A stretch of DNA of 64,000 nt from Pseudoalteromonas sp. T1lg23B (GTDB lineage: Bacteria; Pseudomonadota; Gammaproteobacteria; Enterobacterales; Alteromonadaceae), in the NCBI RefSeq assembly GCF_002964665.1, contig NZ_PQBZ01000013.1, forward strand, positions 186,001 to 250,000, written 5' to 3'. Below, in pieces: positions 48,672-57,487 of the stretch. Positions within the stretch are counted from its first letter, which is position 1, and every line of letters starts with the position of its first letter. A program made the position numbers and the translations under genes. Below the pieces are notes generated by a model. That model made no database searches. It had not been told where the DNA came from and saw only the letters and a list, made by a program, of their open reading frames with translations.

Positions 48672-49858
48672 GTCAGGTATTTAAGTACAAGGCCTGTAAT
48701 GCCGGTGGTGAAGTTGAACGTGGCGAGATCACCGCAGAAAATGAAGCCGCTGCGCACAGTGCACTGAAATCGAGAAACTTGTTAATTCTAGAGTTAAAGC
48801 AAGATAGCGCACGAACAATACGCAAAAGAGTGTCTTTAAACGAGCTTGAGCAGTCCACAAGTCAATTGTCGACCTTGTTGCACAACGGTTTGCGAGTTGA
48901 TAAAGCACTGGAAGTGCTAGCGCAATCAAATAGAAACTCAGCCTTGGGACAGGTTTGGTCTTTGGTATTGAATGAGATCAAGCAAGGCGCGGTGCTGAGC
49001 GATGCTTTGGCTAGTCGGCCAGATATCTTTTCTACGCTTTATATCGAAATGGTTAGAATAGGCGAGGCGACGGGTAACCTACCACAAGTTTTTTCTAGAC
49101 TTAGCCAGAACCTAGAATTCCAGAGCGCTCTGCGTAGTAAAGTAATTCAAGCATCAACTTACCCGCTGTTTATTTTGATTGTCTGTGTTACTGCTATTTG
49201 GGCGATTTTCAACTTTGTTATTCCCAGCATGTCATCCATGTTTGACAATGGGGCGCAGGTGCCACAGTACACACAATTGTTGTTAGATATGTCAAGCTGG
49301 GTACAAAACTATCAGCTGCACTTACTGATCAGCATCTTGTTAGCGGGGGTCGCACTTTATAGCGCACTACAAAAAGCCTCGTTAAGGGCGAGTCTATTTG
49401 CCAGCGTTATAAGGTTTCCTATAGTAAAACAGATTGTCAATCATTCCGACCGCATCAAGTTCTCAACGGCATTACAATTGACGCTGGAAAGTGGCGTGAG
49501 CCTTTCTGACAGTTTGGAGTTGGCCATGCAAACTGTCGCCAACCCCACTTTACAAGCAAAGTTAGGTAAAGTGGCAACGGTTGTTAGCAGTGGTGGTGTA
49601 CTTAGCCACGAGCTCAAGCATTTGGGTTTGTATGATGAGGTTGCGGTTTCACTAGTCACAGTGGGTGAAGAAAGCGGTAGTCTTGCAAGCTCTTTTAATG
49701 AGATCGCCAAACGTTCTCGGAACAGTTTTGAAAGTTGGCTAACCAAGTTCACGGCCCTGTTAGAGCCATTACTTATTTTGATCATGGGTGGTGTAGTTGG
49801 ATCGGTCGTGATTATCATGCTGCTTAGTATAGTGTCTATGAATGATGTTTCGTTTTAA
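48668..49858 (+). CDS. gspF: GspF-like inner-membrane platform protein
   Basis: This 396-residue protein has two T2SF domains (about 60-180 and 260-385), each cytoplasmic helical bundle ending in membrane segments (about 171-195, 218-238 and 370-393). N-terminal FKYKACNAGGEVERGEI and motifs LSTLLHNGLRVDKALE and GEATGNLPQVF are typical. It couples GspE to the pseudopilus. GTG start overlaps the gspE stop (GTGA). Confidence 0.93.
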   Translation: MSQVFKYKACNAGGEVERGEITAENEAAAHSALKSRNLLILELKQDSARTIRKRVSLNELEQSTSQLSTLLHNGLRVDKALEVLAQSNRNSALGQVWSLVLNEIKQGAVLSDALASRPDIFSTLYIEMVRIGEATGNLPQVFSRLSQNLEFQSALRSKVIQASTYPLFILIVCVTAIWAIFNFVIPSMSSMFDNGAQVPQYTQLLLDMSSWVQNYQLHLLISILLAGVALYSALQKASLRASLFASVIRFPIVKQIVNHSDRIKFSTALQLTLESGVSLSDSLELAMQTVANPTLQAKLGKVATVVSSGGVLSHELKHLGLYDEVAVSLVTVGEESGSLASSFNEIAKRSRNSFESWLTKFTALLEPLLILIMGGVVGSVVIIMLLSIVSMNDVSF

Positions 49859-50339
49859 GCAGTCAGGCTTTACGCTTGTTGAACTTTTAATCGTAATTGT
49901 ACTAATGGGTTTAACCAGCTCAGTGGTGCTACCAAATATGTGGAAGCAATTTGAGCAAGTCAAACGATACTCAGAAAAGCAGCAACTCACTTCGTTGTTG
50001 CGCTACGCTAAACAGTATGCGGTGTATTCGGGAAAAAAGCTGGAGATTAAAGTCGCTGACAACTCAGTTGAAGTGAGGGAAGCCAAAGAACCTGCTAAAC
50101 AAGACATCTCAAAAAGCTCGGAGAGCGTGAGCAACGTGGTCAATATGCTTACTAAAACACCAGAGCAAGAAAGTGAGGGAGAAGTGAAAGAGGATAAGCC
50201 TTTAAAGCTTGTGTCGTTTTCTTACATCGGTTTTGAGGAAGAGGCAACCTTTGAAGTGTCTTCAAAAACATACTTTCTTGATAAGCAAGTAACTTTTGTC
50301 AATATAAATAGCCAGCAACGTGAAACCATTCAGTTTTAA
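49842..50339 (+). CDS. gspH: GspH-like minor pseudopilin
   Basis: This 165-residue pseudopilin has a leader MMFRFKQSG before FTLVELLIVIVLMGLTSSVVLP. The globular part is beta-rich with a charged, probably flexible insertion (about 75-125: EPAKQDISKSSE to EVKEDKP). This insertion is unusual for GspH. It overlaps gspF by 17 bases and gspI by 20. Confidence 0.85.
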   Translation: MMFRFKQSGFTLVELLIVIVLMGLTSSVVLPNMWKQFEQVKRYSEKQQLTSLLRYAKQYAVYSGKKLEIKVADNSVEVREAKEPAKQDISKSSESVSNVVNMLTKTPEQESEGEVKEDKPLKLVSFSYIGFEEEATFEVSSKTYFLDKQVTFVNINSQQRETIQF

Positions 50340-50745
50340 TCATCAACAAGGTATGACCCTGATAGAGGTGCTGATTGCATCTGTTATTCTATTTATTTCC
50401 ATTAGCGCCATCAGTTATGTATCTAAAGCTATGATGCTCAATGAAATGCGGCTATCCAGAGCCGCTGAGCACGCGTTTGTTTTTGAGTATATTCAAGACG
50501 AGGTGAGTTATCGTTTTGAATATGAGAAGCAGCGTGAGGGAGAATACCGATTCGCAGGCTCTACCTACTTTTGGCAAGTAGAGGTGCTATCAGAAAAGCC
50601 AGTGATGTCGGAGCTTGTCGTTGATGGAGAAGGCTCAGCGGCCAATGGTACAATGATTTTGTATTCAACTTCTGTTTTTTCTCAGTTGTCACCGAGTCCT
50701 AAAAAAATAGCAGAATTTAAGAGTGTGTACTGGCGTGAACAATAA
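50320..50745 (+). CDS. gspI: GspI-like minor pseudopilin
   Basis: This 141-residue pseudopilin has leader MKPFSFNHQQG then MTLIEVLIASVILFISISAISYV. Met at +1 with MTLIEVL is characteristic of GspI, the tip pseudopilin that binds J and K. The assignment fits its place between H and J. It overlaps both neighbours. Confidence 0.87.
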   Translation: MKPFSFNHQQGMTLIEVLIASVILFISISAISYVSKAMMLNEMRLSRAAEHAFVFEYIQDEVSYRFEYEKQREGEYRFAGSTYFWQVEVLSEKPVMSELVVDGEGSAANGTMILYSTSVFSQLSPSPKKIAEFKSVYWREQ

Positions 50746-51415
50746 TAATACAAAGGGTTTCACCCTAGTTGAAGTACTGATAGCCATGACTATTTTCTCT
50801 ATGGTTATCGCACTGGCGGTGATGAGCTATCGTTTTTCATTGCAGCAGCTTACCAAAGAGCAAGCGAATCATAATATTGAGCAGCTCTCTCGAGTAAAGC
50901 TTGTGAATCGCACGATTCGCGAAGCGACTCCGTTTGGCTATCACAACGAGCTCAGAGAAAGGGTTCCTTTTTTTATTGGTACACGTAGCAGTTTCAGCTT
51001 TATCAATCGCTCGCCAATACTTATCTCATCACCTATGAGTATTGCTACGTTGTATCTGGCTGAGCAGGAAATACGCTACTGTGAGACTCCTTTTGGCTCT
51101 ACTGCGTTGGAGCACTATCGCTTTGACAGTGACAACTGTGAACAGAGTCTCACCTTTATGACAGTTAAAACCGCGCAGTTTGAATATTATGCATGGAAAG
51201 ACTGGTTAGAGTTGAGTAACTACTATTCATCTTATATGAATGTGGCTATTAAGCCTGTTCCGCGTTGGAGTACTGACTTTGATGCGTCTAAACGTCGTAT
51301 CATGCCACTTTTTGTCAGATTAAAGATAAGCGAAGAAAATGCAGAGCAGGAAAGCCAACTGATATACAAATTGATGCGTGTACCCCCTTCATTGTTTGGA
51401 GCTGGCAGTGTGTAA
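50735..51415 (+). CDS. gspJ: GspJ-like minor pseudopilin
   Basis: This 226-residue pseudopilin has leader MNNNNTKG (GTG start 50735; another GTG four codons earlier is possible) then FTLVEVLIAMTIFSMVIALAVMSY. Length and order after GspI fit GspJ, which joins I and K at the pseudopilus tip. No strong ribosome site is evident, so coupling with gspI translation is likely. Confidence 0.85.
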   Translation: MNNNNTKGFTLVEVLIAMTIFSMVIALAVMSYRFSLQQLTKEQANHNIEQLSRVKLVNRTIREATPFGYHNELRERVPFFIGTRSSFSFINRSPILISSPMSIATLYLAEQEIRYCETPFGSTALEHYRFDSDNCEQSLTFMTVKTAQFEYYAWKDWLELSNYYSSYMNVAIKPVPRWSTDFDASKRRIMPLFVRLKISEENAEQESQLIYKLMRVPPSLFGAGSV

Positions 51416-52247
51416 CTATCCTTCACGGAACCAAGGCGCAGCATTGCTGCTTGTGCTTATGATTGCAGCTGCTATGGCCAGCATTATGATATATATGTCT
51501 GAGAAAGGTACTAATTCGGCGCGAATGGCTAACCTGATCAAACAACATAGCCGAGCTAAAATGCAGGTTGATAGCGCGCAGGCTGAATTAATCAATGAGT
51601 TGATGACAACGTCACTCGGTATTCTTGGTCCAACTGGCAGCTACAATGGTATCAAAGCTGAAAATCCATCGGTAACAAACTTTATGGGTGAGCCAACGAC
51701 TCGCGATAAGTTAACGGTGACAGTACAAGATGCAAGTGGTTTAGTTTCAGTGTCGCCAATGAATGACAAGGCGTTTGAAACGCTACTAAGATATAATGGT
51801 GCCTCATCTGACGATGTCACTAGGATTCAAGACCGACTAGAAGATTGGCAAGATGCCGATGGATTACGTAGGATTGAGGGAGGCGAGAAAGGAGATTACG
51901 AGCAGGCTCACCTACCAACCAACACTGACATTCAGGTGGTCGAGGAACTCAGGTATATCCTCGAAAATGACCACTTATACACACAAATCAAGCCATTTTT
52001 GTTAGTGGGCAGTTACCCTGATATTGTTCGACAATTTACACCGAAATCTTTATACTCTGCGTTTGGTTTTGAGGGTAGGGTATCGGAACAAAGCAGTATT
52101 GAAGGTGCCGAAAGTCAATTATCCAGTGGTAAACTTTTAATTCAAATTTCTCACAATGAAGCGGTTACGTACTCAAAGCAGTTTATCTTTGAAAGAGGAG
52201 CTGGTTTGCGACCATATTTTATAAGTAATGAACAAATAGTGGACTAG
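51408..52247 (+). CDS. gspK: GspK-like minor pseudopilin
   Basis: This 279-residue protein has a short leader (VCNYPSRNQG) before AALLLVLMIAAAMASIMIYM and lacks the Glu at +5, as is characteristic of GspK. The large globular part has the GspK pattern DASGLVSVSPMNDKAFETLL near residues 105-124, then RLEDWQDADGLRR near 142. GspK caps the pseudopilus. The start is uncertain: GTG 51408 overlapping the gspJ end, or ATG 51378. Confidence 0.85.
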   Translation: MCNYPSRNQGAALLLVLMIAAAMASIMIYMSEKGTNSARMANLIKQHSRAKMQVDSAQAELINELMTTSLGILGPTGSYNGIKAENPSVTNFMGEPTTRDKLTVTVQDASGLVSVSPMNDKAFETLLRYNGASSDDVTRIQDRLEDWQDADGLRRIEGGEKGDYEQAHLPTNTDIQVVEELRYILENDHLYTQIKPFLLVGSYPDIVRQFTPKSLYSAFGFEGRVSEQSSIEGAESQLSSGKLLIQISHNEAVTYSKQFIFERGAGLRPYFISNEQIVD

Positions 52248-52253
52248 TTCATA

Positions 52254-53207
52254 ATGTTGGCTAATCGAAATATAAACGACGCATCTGAGTACTTGGTGCA
52301 TAAAAAGTTCTTCTTAAACCATCAAAAAGAACTGGTTGAAGTACAAAACAATGCGCCAAAAATAAAACTTGCTGAAGCTTGTGTTATTGATCGGGATTTA
52401 TTCTGGGCGACCACGAGGTACTATCCGAAGTCATCTCTTAAAGAAATATTTAATATTGTTAAAGCGCAAAGCAAAGTACTTCCGCCTTTTGAAGGGATGT
52501 TTTTGTGGCGGGTTAGAAACTTGGGGGCAGAGCAGTTCAGTATTGATTATTTCGTTATACCGAAAGAAAATTATGAATTAATCCCTGCGTCATGCCAATT
52601 TGTGTTACCGCTCTATAACGATACAAAAGAACAAAACCAATGGCCGCTTACCTTGTCCAATGTGTGTGATGAGTCACAGGAAATCTCGAAAGTTCAGCTA
52701 CCATGGTTAGATTTGGTTGGTCTTAGGGTCAAGCGAGAAAAAACTAAGACACAACAGCGCTTGTCGACGACTCATTTGATATATGGTTTGTTGGCGACAG
52801 GTGTACTTACTGTAACGTCATTATCGGCTTACATTTATTTGACTCAAATGAGCTTACAATCAGCGAATGTGCAGAATCAAACGCAGGTCAATGAATCTCT
52901 AGAGATGCGTCAAAAGTATAATCGTAAAGTAAATTCTATCGGTGAGTTACAAACATTTTTAAAGCAAAATCCTAATGTATTAAGCCGACTTGCTAGCCTA
53001 AATATAAATTCGCAAGGCATCATTTTTGATAGAGTGACTGTGATCCCCAAAGGAGTTGAGCTTCGTGGGGTGACTGATAAGTCGGCGACAGACTTGTTAA
53101 AGCAGATAGTTGCATCTGACGTTATTAAAGAAGCTAAATTCTCAGGTCCGGTTGTGAAACAAAAAACGGGTGGCGAAGGCTTTACAATTGAAGTGGAGTG
53201 GCTGTGA
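52254..53207 (+). CDS. Divergent GspL/PilN-like assembly-platform protein
   Basis: This 317-residue protein has a cytoplasmic N-terminal part (about 1-170), one membrane segment (about 177-197: LIYGLLATGVLTVTSLSAYIY), and a periplasmic part with a short coiled coil and a ferredoxin-like fold pattern near 260-317. I do not see the full actin-like domain of GspL. Topology and place between K and M point to the GspL role, linking GspE to the periplasmic ring. The call is positional and structural rather than by motif. Confidence 0.65.
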   Translation: MLANRNINDASEYLVHKKFFLNHQKELVEVQNNAPKIKLAEACVIDRDLFWATTRYYPKSSLKEIFNIVKAQSKVLPPFEGMFLWRVRNLGAEQFSIDYFVIPKENYELIPASCQFVLPLYNDTKEQNQWPLTLSNVCDESQEISKVQLPWLDLVGLRVKREKTKTQQRLSTTHLIYGLLATGVLTVTSLSAYIYLTQMSLQSANVQNQTQVNESLEMRQKYNRKVNSIGELQTFLKQNPNVLSRLASLNINSQGIIFDRVTVIPKGVELRGVTDKSATDLLKQIVASDVIKEAKFSGPVVKQKTGGEGFTIEVEWL

Positions 53208-53746
53208 GCTCAAGAGAAGAAATACTAAAAAAGTGGGGTGGTGCGGCAATCATTCTGCTAGTGTCGCTGGAATTTGTTGTTTTCCCTTGGTTGGATTGGG
53301 TTGAGCGTTCCAAGACCGAGATACTCAACGCGCGCACATTTGCGGCAAAACAACGCAATGTCGCTTCTCAGTATGCTGACATAGAAAGCAAGTTAGCTGA
53401 ACTAAAAGAGCAAACCACACTTTATGCGGGTCTGCCAATATTAGAAAAAAATCAAGATCCGGCCTTGCTTTGGCTTGAGGTGGTCGACGCTGCGGTAGCG
53501 CGTGTGGAGGCAACAGTTAACAATAAAGTGCCACAGCGTGCGGTTGTGATCAACGACGATTACTCAGCGTTTACGGGAAGATTAAGTGCGGTGGGTGAAT
53601 ATAATCGCATCCTTAATTTACTGAATGAACTAGAGAATATTTCAGAGGGGAACCGTGTACGACAAGTTTCTCTTTATCAGCAACGTGCCAGACAAGGGTA
53701 TGTGACTGCAAATATTGAATTTGTGAGGGTGTATAGAACAAAATGA
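53204..53746 (+). CDS. GspM/PilO-like assembly-platform protein
   Basis: This 180-residue bitopic protein has an N-terminal membrane segment (about 13-33), a coiled coil (about 37-72) and a ferredoxin-like periplasmic domain ending AEYNRILNLLNELE-type helix and beta-strands. This is the GspM/PilO plan. GTG 53204 overlaps the stop of the preceding gene (GTGA). No family-specific motif is visible, so the call rests on architecture and gene order. Confidence 0.68.
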   Translation: MSSREEILKKWGGAAIILLVSLEFVVFPWLDWVERSKTEILNARTFAAKQRNVASQYADIESKLAELKEQTTLYAGLPILEKNQDPALLWLEVVDAAVARVEATVNNKVPQRAVVINDDYSAFTGRLSAVGEYNRILNLLNELENISEGNRVRQVSLYQQRARQGYVTANIEFVRVYRTK

Positions 53747-54222
53747 AAAACCTTCTAATTTTATGCGCTGTGGTGCTTTGTGCACTGGGTTGGGTGGCCC
53801 AAGTGGTGATTTCATCCTTTCCTGATGTCGATGATAAAGAAGTGACATTGGTAGATGTTGCCATTACGCAAGAACAGCCGCTCGATATAGCTGCATTATC
53901 TAAAAATTTAGGTGTTGAATTCGTTGATTTGGATGCAAAGAAGGGCGACTTACCTAAGAGTATGGAAGTAAAGCTTGCATTAAACGCGATATATACGTCA
54001 GGTGATGTTGCTGTGGCGAGGCTGAAAGTGAGCCAAGACAACCGTGAAGAAGTTCTGAATGTGCGCGCAGGTGATGCCTTATATCAATACCATGTAGAAA
54101 AGGTGGATGTGAACAGCATACTACTCTCTACAGAAGATAAAAATACCAAAGCTGTTCAGTTGAAAATGTTCAAGCCGCAAACAGTGTCAATCAAGACAAC
54201 TGAGACTAATGGAGAAGTTTAG
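53743..54222 (+). CDS. GspC-like (HR domain only) periplasmic protein
   Basis: This 159-residue protein has an N-terminal membrane or signal segment (about 4-24) and a linker. A small beta domain at about 85-145 (AVARLKVSQDNREEVLNVRAGDALYQYHVEKV) resembles the HR domain by which GspC contacts the secretin. It has no PDZ domain. In canonical systems gspC heads the operon; here it stands just before the secretin gene, as pilP stands before pilQ. GspC or PilP analogue is the likeliest role. Confidence 0.62.
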   Translation: MKNLLILCAVVLCALGWVAQVVISSFPDVDDKEVTLVDVAITQEQPLDIAALSKNLGVEFVDLDAKKGDLPKSMEVKLALNAIYTSGDVAVARLKVSQDNREEVLNVRAGDALYQYHVEKVDVNSILLSTEDKNTKAVQLKMFKPQTVSIKTTETNGEV

Positions 54223-54223
54223 A

Positions 54224-56221
54224 ATGATTTTAAAGCCTTCGAAGAAAGCTTGTTTGACGTTGATGTCATTAATATTGGTTTCCGGCTGTGCGAGTAAGAC
54301 AGGCCTGCGAGATAAAGATTTACAAATAGAAAAATCTTTGTTGAAGACAAAGCAGTCGCAGGTGAGTACGTCAGTGGAGAAGCAAGCACCTGACAGCGAC
54401 AACAGAGACTTTAAAGTGGAACAAGTTGACGACTGGGGTGGCATCACTCGCCTTCAAGAAGACGCAAAAACGGCGCCTCGTTTGGAAGGTGAGGCGATTA
54501 CATTTTCTGCTGATGAAATGCCAGTAAAAGAGTTTACTAATAAGGTATTTCAAGAATTGCTAGGTATCAATTATGTAATGTCTCCGCAGTTATCAGCTTC
54601 TAATGACACCATTACCTTGAATCTCTCTTCAGCGATTGAACGTCAAGAATTTTATCGTGTAGCGATGAAAGCGCTGGAAGAAAGCGGTGTAACAAGTTAC
54701 AGAAAAGACGAGATCCTCTATCTATCAAAATCATCAGGGGCGACTCAGAAAAACTCAATCGCTGTAGGTATAGGTAACAAAGAACAAGATGTACCTGATG
54801 TTGCGGGCCCAATTACCCATATTGTGCCATATGTTTATAGCAGTAGCAGAAACGTCTCAAGCATTTTAAGTAAGCTTTCGACCGCCAAAGTAACAATTAA
54901 CTCGCTACAGAAATTAATTATCCTTGAAGGTGAAAGGGCGGAACTGACTCGGGCAATTAAAATTATCAATATGCTAGATGTGCCAAGAGCATTTGGTAGA
55001 GAAATCCGTTTATTTGAATTTGCACATATTTCGCCGCTAGAGGGGATTGAGCAAATCGAAAAGTTATTACAAGAAGATGGCTTGCAAGTGTCAAAAGAGG
55101 GGGATGTGTCATTTGTACCATTACCACGCATTAACTCATTTGTTGCCTACGCTGCAAACCAAGAAACCATTGCAAGAGTGGGCTTTTGGGCAAGAAAAAT
55201 AGATGTGCCACTGGCTGGTGATGAAAGGCAGTACTTTATCTACAAGCCCAAATACGCAAAAGCAGACGATATGCGTGAATCACTCACCGTATTACTGCAA
55301 GGGCGCTCTCAAGCTGGAGGCAACTCAGATAGTGCGGGTAAAGCTGCTATGGGTGGTCAAAATTCAAACGTAAAGTTTAGCCTAGATAAACAACAGAATG
55401 CGCTAATCTTTTACACCGATAAAGACGAATACCGCTTAATCGAGTCTTTATTGAAAAAAATGGATGTGTTGCCAGGTCAGGTGATCTTGGACGTCACTAT
55501 TTTGGAGATCACCCTGACAGATGAAATGTCTTCAGGTATTAAGTGGCTGTATAATAAAGCTGGTGCATCGGGCAATGATGCACTTACGCTGGACTCAGCC
55601 ACAGGTGCGTTGTTTGGACAGGTTATTTCCGGCGATTGGAAAGCGGAATTTAACTGGAATGATGCCATAGGTGATGCACGAGTGTTATCAAGACCATATT
55701 TCATTGTCAGAGATGGTGAGTCCGCGACGCTTAGCTCGGGTGATCAAATTCCTATCATCACCCAGACGGTTGAGAACATTGGTAACAATAACTCTGTATC
55801 TAATTCAATCCAGTATCGTTCTACCGGTGTGAATGTATCGATTACACCAATTATTAATTCCCAAGGGGTTGTTACGCTCTCTGTTTCTATGTCAGTAAGC
55901 GATGGTAAGCCGAATAAGTTAGGGGTATCTTCACCAACGATTACTAACCGTTCTATCACCACTGAAGTGTTGTCAGGTGATGGGCAAACTGTGGCACTAG
56001 GTGGACTTATCCAAGAGAAAAAGAGTGACTTCACTCAAGGCGTGCCTGGATTAAGTGAGTTACCAGTACTCGGTAATTTATTCAAAGCCAAAGAAGACAC
56101 AATGCAAAGAACAGAGCTGATGATGCTAATCACCACCAAAGTGGTCAAGAGTGAATCAGAGGTGGATGAGTTTGGTGAGGCAATCTCAGAGCTTTACAGC
56201 GCGCCTATTATCATTAAGTAG
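54224..56221 (+). CDS. gspD: GspD-like secretin, lipoprotein
   Basis: This 665-residue protein forms the outer-membrane channel. ATG 54224 behind GGAG gives a lipoprotein signal with lipobox LVSGC (Cys-22). N0 and N1-type domains follow (about 95-300), then the secretin barrel. Motifs in the barrel are VLPGQVILDVTILEITLTDEMSSGIKW near 410, DGESATLSSGDQIPI, the STGVNVSITPII strand, and VPGLSELPVLGNLFK near 605. Being a lipoprotein itself, it may need no separate pilotin. It lies last in the secretion operon, 21 bases before wcaK. Confidence 0.92.
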   Translation: MILKPSKKACLTLMSLILVSGCASKTGLRDKDLQIEKSLLKTKQSQVSTSVEKQAPDSDNRDFKVEQVDDWGGITRLQEDAKTAPRLEGEAITFSADEMPVKEFTNKVFQELLGINYVMSPQLSASNDTITLNLSSAIERQEFYRVAMKALEESGVTSYRKDEILYLSKSSGATQKNSIAVGIGNKEQDVPDVAGPITHIVPYVYSSSRNVSSILSKLSTAKVTINSLQKLIILEGERAELTRAIKIINMLDVPRAFGREIRLFEFAHISPLEGIEQIEKLLQEDGLQVSKEGDVSFVPLPRINSFVAYAANQETIARVGFWARKIDVPLAGDERQYFIYKPKYAKADDMRESLTVLLQGRSQAGGNSDSAGKAAMGGQNSNVKFSLDKQQNALIFYTDKDEYRLIESLLKKMDVLPGQVILDVTILEITLTDEMSSGIKWLYNKAGASGNDALTLDSATGALFGQVISGDWKAEFNWNDAIGDARVLSRPYFIVRDGESATLSSGDQIPIITQTVENIGNNNSVSNSIQYRSTGVNVSITPIINSQGVVTLSVSMSVSDGKPNKLGVSSPTITNRSITTEVLSGDGQTVALGGLIQEKKSDFTQGVPGLSELPVLGNLFKAKEDTMQRTELMMLITTKVVKSESEVDEFGEAISELYSAPIIIK

Positions 56222-56242
56222 TAACAGTAGTAGAGGATGAGC

Positions 56243-57487
56243 ATGAAGCTATTATTAGTTGGGAATCACACGTGTGGTAATCGTGGTGATGCGGCTATAT
56301 TGAGAGGGTTAATAGCCGAGCTAAGAAAACAAGAACCAACTATTGAGCTCGATATCATCAGTCGCTTTCCTATCAGCTCCAGCTTTTTGCTTGGAGAAAA
56401 GGTGATGATGGATGAGCTTCATGCCTATCACGGTAGTGCAAATGGCTTTGTTGACAGGCTGTGGAAACGCGTCAGCCAACGTTTTCAATCTTATCAATTG
56501 ATCAATAAGTTGAATAAGCCTGTAAGCACATTACCAGCACACATTCAGCAGCAGGTTGGCGCATTGCAACAATATGACGCTGTTATTCAGGTGGGTGGGT
56601 CATTTTTTGTTGACCTATATGGACCTGCGCAATTTGAACATGCGATCTGTGCTTTGTTTGCGAACAAGCCACTGTTTATGCTGGGTCACTCCGTGGGACC
56701 TTTCGAAAGTGATCGTTATAAAAAGCTGGCTTCAAAAGTGTTTAGTAAGGTCAACACACTTGCTCTAAGAGAGTCGGTGAGCTTGCAACTTATGGAGCAG
56801 GCTAACATAGTTACCAGCAAAGTATCTGAAGGTGCTGATACAGCTTGGGTTGTGCCAAATGACCCCGTAGCCATTCCGGAAGCTTTGAGTCAATTGGTGA
56901 CAAGTCAGCCAACTATTGCAATGACCATGAGAAAACTGGCACCGTTCGACAAGAGGCTCGGTGTGACTCAGCAAGAGTATGAAGTTAAGCTTGCAGAGCT
57001 TATTGATAGTGTGAACGACAAGGGGTACCAAGTGTTGATAGTATCTACTTGCACGGGTATCGATAGTTATCAACGTGATGACCGTATGGTTGCGTTAACG
57101 GTTAAAGAGAAAGTTAAGAATAAAGCGCTTTGTCATGTGGTTATGGACGAGCTGAACGATGTGGAGTTAGGCAGTTTATTGAGTCTTTGCCAGTTGACCC
57201 TCGGAACACGTTTGCACAGTGCCATCATTTCAATGAATTTTGCTACCCCTGCGATTGCGTTGAACTATGAGCATAAATCCAAAGGTATTATGCAGCAATT
57301 GGACCTACCGGAACTCTCTATGGACGTTAGCAGCTTGTTCGATGGTACGTTACAAAGTGCAGTGTTCAATAACTTGCAGAATCTGAGCGCAATCAAAGAG
57401 AATATGACAGTGAAAGTAGCCCAAGAACGCGCTCGGGTTACCAAGATGGTTGAAGATACGCTAAAGCAAATCAAGGAACTGGCATGA
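56243..57487 (+). CDS. wcaK: WcaK/AmsJ-like polysaccharide pyruvyl transferase
   Basis: This 414-residue protein belongs to the polysaccharide pyruvyl transferase family, which adds ketal pyruvate to sugars of exported polysaccharide. Match to colanic-acid WcaK is visible along its length: MKLLLVGNHTCGNRGDAAIL, VGGSFFVDLYG near 120, HSVGPF near 150, LAPFDKRLG, STCTGIDSY near 265, and LGTRLHSAIISMNFATPAIA near 320. ATG 56243 has GAGG six bases upstream; ATG 56237 is possible. It follows gspD closely, so the polysaccharide genes may be read from the secretion operon. Confidence 0.9.
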   Translation: MKLLLVGNHTCGNRGDAAILRGLIAELRKQEPTIELDIISRFPISSSFLLGEKVMMDELHAYHGSANGFVDRLWKRVSQRFQSYQLINKLNKPVSTLPAHIQQQVGALQQYDAVIQVGGSFFVDLYGPAQFEHAICALFANKPLFMLGHSVGPFESDRYKKLASKVFSKVNTLALRESVSLQLMEQANIVTSKVSEGADTAWVVPNDPVAIPEALSQLVTSQPTIAMTMRKLAPFDKRLGVTQQEYEVKLAELIDSVNDKGYQVLIVSTCTGIDSYQRDDRMVALTVKEKVKNKALCHVVMDELNDVELGSLLSLCQLTLGTRLHSAIISMNFATPAIALNYEHKSKGIMQQLDLPELSMDVSSLFDGTLQSAVFNNLQNLSAIKENMTVKVAQERARVTKMVEDTLKQIKELA

